NCBI GenBank assembly: GCA_035532215.1
Contig: DATKRK010000340.1
Coordinates: 1 to 18,154, forward strand
Length of the DNA stretch: 18,154 nucleotides
Direction: 5' to 3'
Source: JAICIG01 sp035532215
GTDB taxonomy: Bacteria; Planctomycetota; Planctomycetia; Pirellulales; JAICIG01
Below the pieces are notes generated by a model. The model saw nothing but the letters and a program-made list of their open reading frames with translations, ran no database searches and was not told the origin of the DNA. Below, piece by piece: positions 15,290-18,154 of the stretch (position 1 is the first letter of the stretch; every line of letters begins with the position of its first letter). Both the position numbers and the translations under genes were made by a program.

Positions 15290-15808
15290 ATGTCGATGCC
15301 CAGCCGCCGGATCCGACTCACCGCCCGTTTTCGGCCCAGTACGAACTGGGGTTGGTGCGTGGTCGTGGCCTGGGTCGCCGCGGGAATCGGCGCGCTTCGG
15401 GCGCAGGCGCCCATCGACTCGAGCGCCCCGGCCGGCGCTGCAAATACGAGGTCGACAGGATCGCTGCGGCTGACGCCCCAATCGGCGGAGATGATCGAGG
15501 ATCCTCAATCGCCCGTCTCCGACGGCTCGGCAAACCTGCGGCGAGAAGGAACCCATTTGCGAGAGGAACGCGGTCGTTTCGAGTCCGGCGGCGACCGCGT
15601 GACGTTTATCGCCGCCGACGGCAAGACCCGCTTCGTCGTGCTGGAGAACCTGAATTTGCAGCGGATCGCACAAATCTTGGGCGGTTCGGCCGATTCGCTG
15701 GAATGGAGCGTCAACGGGGTGATTACCGAATTTCAAGGAGTGAACTTTTTGTTGGTCACGCGCGCCACCCGGGCGACCGCGACCTCGGAGCGGCGACGAT
15801 CGTTTTAG
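15290..15808 (+). CDS. Small secreted protein of unknown function
   Basis: A 172-residue product with a basic start, a hydrophobic signal stretch (about 23-38: W-C-V-V-V-A-W-V-A-A-G-I-G-A-L) and a likely cut after RAQA. The mature part has a polar linker rich in Ser/Arg, then a C-terminal strand-rich region: DRVTFIAADGKTRFVVLENL, closing with WSVNGVITEFQGVNFLLVTRA. That closing pattern ('W-x-V-x-G-x-x-T-E-x-x-G-x-N-x-L-L') recurs in planctomycete hypothetical exported proteins as I know them; no function is assigned. GGAG at 15275-15278 is 11 bases before ATG 15290, and a second ATG two codons later is also possible. An in-frame longer start at 15119 lacks a signal-like N-terminus. Confidence 0.7.
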   Translation: MSMPSRRIRLTARFRPSTNWGWCVVVAWVAAGIGALRAQAPIDSSAPAGAANTRSTGSLRLTPQSAEMIEDPQSPVSDGSANLRREGTHLREERGRFESGGDRVTFIAADGKTRFVVLENLNLQRIAQILGGSADSLEWSVNGVITEFQGVNFLLVTRATRATATSERRRSF

Positions 15809-15951
15809 CCGGCGGTGCGCCGGGTGCGGCGTCCGCTTCGATTCCCGCTCTGGCGCGAGGTTCGACGGGAGGCAGCCAGACGGGGCCCGCTTGAGATTGC
15901 GGCCGGAATTGGGCGCCAGAGGAATCGCCGCACGCCGGGCGGCAGGGCTGC

Positions 15952-15979
15952 TTGACATGGGCAATGGCCGGAATATCAT
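15952..15979 (+). promoter_or_regulatory. Sigma-70-like promoter of the STAS/RsbW pair
   Basis: TTGACA (15952-15957) is a perfect -35. TATCAT (15974-15979) follows after 16 bases as a five-of-six -10. It is the best promoter match in the window and lies about 95 bases before the ATG at 16075. The region 15809-16074 holds nothing else recognisable. Confidence 0.65.
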
Positions 15980-16074
15980 AAGGCTGAACACTTTCCGACG
16001 CGCGAACCGCCCTGGCAGACGGTTCGCCGATCAGCCCGAATTTCTGCTTCTCTCACATTCTGGAGTTCGCGTTC

Positions 16075-16428
16075 ATGGCTGCACATCGGCGGCTGGAAGT
16101 TTCCGAGGTCGGCGACGTCACCGTGGTGCGGTTTGTCGACCGCAAGATTTTGGACGAAGCCAGCATCCAAGAACTGGGCCACGAACTCTTTCAATTGGTC
16201 GAGCAAGAGAAGCGCAAGAAGCTGTTGCTCAATTTTTCCAAAGTCGATTTTTTGTCGAGCGCCGCACTGGGCAAGTTGATCACGCTCGACAAGAAGGTGA
16301 AAGCCCAATCCGGAAAGCTGAAATTCAGCAACATTCGTCCGGAAATCTACGAAGTTTTCGCCATCACGAAGTTGAACAAGTTGTTCGACATCAAGGACGA
16401 CGAGGCCGGCGCTTTGGCTGCCTTTTAG
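16075..16428 (+). CDS. STAS-domain anti-sigma factor antagonist
   Basis: A 117-residue cytoplasmic single-domain protein of the SpoIIAA/RsbV type. The STAS fold is visible as V-T-V-V-R-F-V-D-R-K-I-L-D (15-27), a helix, K-L-L-L-N-F (49-54), then VDFLSSAALGKLI (57-69). Ser61 or Ser62 stands where SpoIIAA is phosphorylated. In this family the unphosphorylated antagonist binds the kinase/anti-sigma partner and releases a sigma factor or other target. The likely partner is the RsbW-like kinase encoded 33 bases downstream. GGAG (16062-16065) is nine bases before the ATG. Confidence 0.9.
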   Translation: MAAHRRLEVSEVGDVTVVRFVDRKILDEASIQELGHELFQLVEQEKRKKLLLNFSKVDFLSSAALGKLITLDKKVKAQSGKLKFSNIRPEIYEVFAITKLNKLFDIKDDEAGALAAF

Positions 16429-16461
16429 CGGCAAATCTCCTCACTTCCACCGCATACGCCC

Positions 16462-16893
16462 ATGTCTGATCATGCCTGGACCTGGAGGACGGAGTTGTTC
16501 ATCCCCAGCGAGACCGGGGCAGGTCAACGGGTGCTCGAAGACGTGCTCGGTCAGCTCGCCGCCCAGCAATGGAGCGAGCACGAAGTGCATGGCATTCATT
16601 TAGCGCTCGAAGAAGCGCTGGTGAACGCCATCCGCCACGGTAACCGTTCCGACATCAACAAACAGGTGCACGTGGCCTGCAAGGTCTCGGCCAGCAAGCT
16701 CTGGGTGCAGATCCGCGACGAAGGTCCCGGCTTCAATCCCGACGACGTCCCGGACTGCACCGAGCCCGACCGCCTGGAAGTGCCCTCGGGCCGCGGCATC
16801 ATGCTCATGCGGGCCTTTATGTCGCGCGTCGAATACAACGAGTGCGGCAACTGCGTGGTGATGGAGAAGGAGCGTCCCTCGATGCCTCGTTGA
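16462..16893 (+). CDS. RsbW-type anti-sigma serine kinase (HATPase)
   Basis: A 143-residue GHKL-type ATPase. The N box reads LEEALVNAIRHGN (49-61), with the catalytic Glu50 and Mg-binding Asn55. The G1 box is DEGPGF (86-91) and the G2 box is SGRGIMLMR (109-117). Such kinases phosphorylate a STAS antagonist and sequester a sigma factor; their pairing with the STAS gene 33 bases upstream is typical. No PP2C phosphatase or sigma factor is encoded in the window, so the target is unknown and may lie elsewhere or be non-sigma. No clear ribosome-binding site precedes the ATG, which suggests translational coupling to the STAS gene. Confidence 0.9.
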   Translation: MSDHAWTWRTELFIPSETGAGQRVLEDVLGQLAAQQWSEHEVHGIHLALEEALVNAIRHGNRSDINKQVHVACKVSASKLWVQIRDEGPGFNPDDVPDCTEPDRLEVPSGRGIMLMRAFMSRVEYNECGNCVVMEKERPSMPR

Positions 16894-16932
16894 CGGCAGC
16901 TTTCGACGGAGCGCACCGCGCGGTTTGTATGA

Positions 16933-17697
16933 TCAGTTGTACACGCGATCGGCCTTCTGCCGGTAGGCGCGAGTGCCGGAAGCGTGCCTTGGGCGCTGGG
17001 CCCAGTAGTTTGCCATCGGTTGATCGTCGCTGAGATATTCGCCGCGGAGACGCAGGATGGCTTCTCCGCCCGTTGAGGACCAGTACTTTTCGGTCCCTTT
17101 CACTCGCCGACCGACCTGCTTGACGGTCGATTCCGCGAGACTACTCGTCAACGGGAAGCCCTGCCGACGATACTCTGGATAATCCATTCGCCCGGCGTGG
17201 TTTTCGTAGAACACGCGCGAGACCCGAAGAACCTCTCGGGGATCGTCGCTCCGAGCATTCGGCGGCGGCTCGCCGAACTTCGCGCCGTAGGCGATCAATT
17301 CGTCAATCACGTCTTCGATGCGGCCCTGCCAGATTTTTTCCGCCCAAGCGTCGTACTGTTTCTCCGCGGCGGCCTCATCGCTGCTGATCGCCCGCGCTGC
17401 AGCCAGGCTGTAAGACAAGGCGTGAAGGATGTCCAACACCGACGTGTAATGCGAGAACTGCGTGCGCTGCAGCTTCTCGATGGTCGAAGACCCGTCGGAC
17501 AGAAACACCTTGCGAGTCGCAGCCGCGAAGCCATGATACCAAGCCTGGCTGGCTAACAGTGGTCCGAACGATTCCCAGTTTTGGCGACTCGCCACGACGC
17601 TGCGACATTCCAGCGTGGGACCCACCAAGCCGTCGGATTGGGAGGCCGAAGAAACGTCCTGCGAAGCGTTGTCGCCTACATTCCGCGAGTTGCGCAG
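16933..17697 (-). pseudogene. N-terminally truncated ISKra4-like transposase
   Basis: About 231 residues from the TTG at 17628; the frame stays open only a little further, to a stop at 17698-17700. The visible part carries the second catalytic Asp in VFLSDGSS (Asp45 counted from 17628), the S-V-L-D-I-L-H-A-L stretch (63-71) and the catalytic Glu in SSLAESTVKQVGRR (Glu166), followed by the Trp/Arg-rich C-terminus of ISKra4-type enzymes. The N-terminal half with the first catalytic Asp is missing, so it cannot transpose. Other frames just upstream encode IAEKLAAQLAE-like residues, which could belong to the lost N-terminus after a frameshift, but the join is not clear. It abuts a second insertion sequence at about 17700. 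Confidence 0.7.
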
Positions 17698-17726
17698 CTA
17701 ATTTCTCGGCAATTTGCGGCGCCGGT

Positions 17727-18154
17727 TCAGCGGCCGTATTCGGCGGGTTTGAGACCGAGGAGTTGCAGGAGTTTGCGTTGCACAGGCGTCAGGGCGGTCA
17801 CCAGAATTTCATCGCCGCCTTCATCGTCCGCAACGGAATTCGCCGCGAGGCGCCGCAATTCGTGCCGTTGGATCGGCTCGAACAGTTCCAGGATTTTTTG
17901 CGTTGTCGGACGCGTGCAAGGGCGGCCCTCGGGATACAGCGGCAACGAGGGTAGCTCGGCCCGAGCCATCGCCCGACGCAATTCCCGCTCCAACAAGGTC
18001 TGCGTCAAGAGCGCCAGGAAGTAGATCGCCAACAGGCCTTGAATGCGGGTTACGTTCTTCAAGTAGACGGGAGCGACCGCGAAGTCCGTCTTCAACTGAG
18101 AGAACCGCTTCTCGATCAGCGGCTGACGCTTGTAGGCCCGCAGCACTTGCTCCG
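17727..18154 (-). CDS. IS1634/IS4-like transposase, C-terminal part, runs off the window
   Basis: The frame is open to the right edge of the window and ends in TGA at 17727-17729, giving at least 142 residues. AYKRQPLIEKRFSQLK near its start resembles the Y-x-R...E-(6)-K signature of IS4-superfamily transposases, here with Glu and Lys at the expected distance of six residues. Then comes LLAIYFLALLTQTLLEREL, a helix typical of this family's C-terminus. The gene is partial only because the window ends; its upstream part should continue beyond 18154. It lies immediately beside the ISKra4 remnant. Confidence 0.75.
   Translation of the reverse strand, partial: EQVLRAYKRQPLIEKRFSQLKTDFAVAPVYLKNVTRIQGLLAIYFLALLTQTLLERELRRAMARAELPSLPLYPEGRPCTRPTTQKILELFEPIQRHELRRLAANSVADDEGGDEILVTALTPVQRKLLQLLGLKPAEYGR

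Larger units (their letters stand above)
16933..18154 (-). mobile_element. Adjacent insertion-sequence remnants (ISKra4-like and IS1634/IS4-like)
   Basis: Two transposase reading frames in the same orientation meet at 17675-17727 with no gene between. The stop of the IS1634/IS4-like gene lies about 30 bases from the truncated ISKra4-like frame. This fits insertion of the second element into the first, with the ISKra4 N-terminus then expected to the right of the window, or a deletion joining two elements. Terminal inverted repeats could not be defined because the other ends are outside the window. Confidence 0.6.

Overview
The window looks like a chromosomal segment of a high-GC planctomycete, probably of the Pirellulales type. 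This is an inference from gene content: a secreted DUF1080 protein, secretin-like proteins carrying a repeated W-D-x-x-G-G-P-G module, a short CxxC/CxxC two-helix membrane protein, a secreted FKBP, a phytanoyl-CoA dioxygenase relative and STAS/RsbW-type regulators. No rRNA, tRNA or CRISPR array was found. Most genes are strongly G/C-biased at the third codon position, except the second half of the restriction-modification gene, which is clearly richer in A+T.

Layout. 1-429: non-coding, with a long inverted repeat. 430-1266: secreted DUF1080 protein. 1267-1584: gap with a short tandem GC-rich repeat. 1585-2289: zinc-ribbon-like membrane protein. 2329-3705 (minus): exported secretin-like protein broken by one in-frame TAA. 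Divergent from it across a 219-bp promoter region lies 3925-6267 (plus): an exported protein made of four copies of a secretin-N-like module, each ending in the same W-D-x-x-G-G-P-G signature as its broken neighbour. 6303-7604 follows after 35 bp and encodes an MFS transporter. 7896-8702: periplasmic FKBP isomerase, closed by a strong hairpin. 9239-13012: a 1257-residue single-chain type IIG restriction-modification enzyme, preceded by a possible 24-codon leader and followed by a small acidic protein of unknown function (13067-13465). 13466-14125: about 660 bp non-coding, with a nested palindrome and many short A/T tracts. 14126-14878 (minus): PhyH-family dioxygenase. 15290-15808: small secreted protein of unknown function. 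16075-16893: STAS anti-sigma antagonist plus RsbW-like kinase behind a good sigma-70-like promoter. 16933-18154 (minus): two insertion-sequence remnants head to tail, an N-terminally truncated ISKra4-like transposase abutting the C-terminal end of an IS1634/IS4-like transposase that runs off the window.

Two places deserve most attention. One is the divergent secretin-like pair at 2.3-6.3 kb: one partner carries the barrel-like C-terminal half (now interrupted by a stop), and the other is only a four-fold array of the N-terminal type module. The other is the restriction-modification island at 9.2-13.5 kb, which has a sharp compositional change and a perfect intragenic palindrome just after the NPPY motif, and an acidic companion gene. 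The functional links proposed for both are inferences from gene order and motif reading, not demonstrated.
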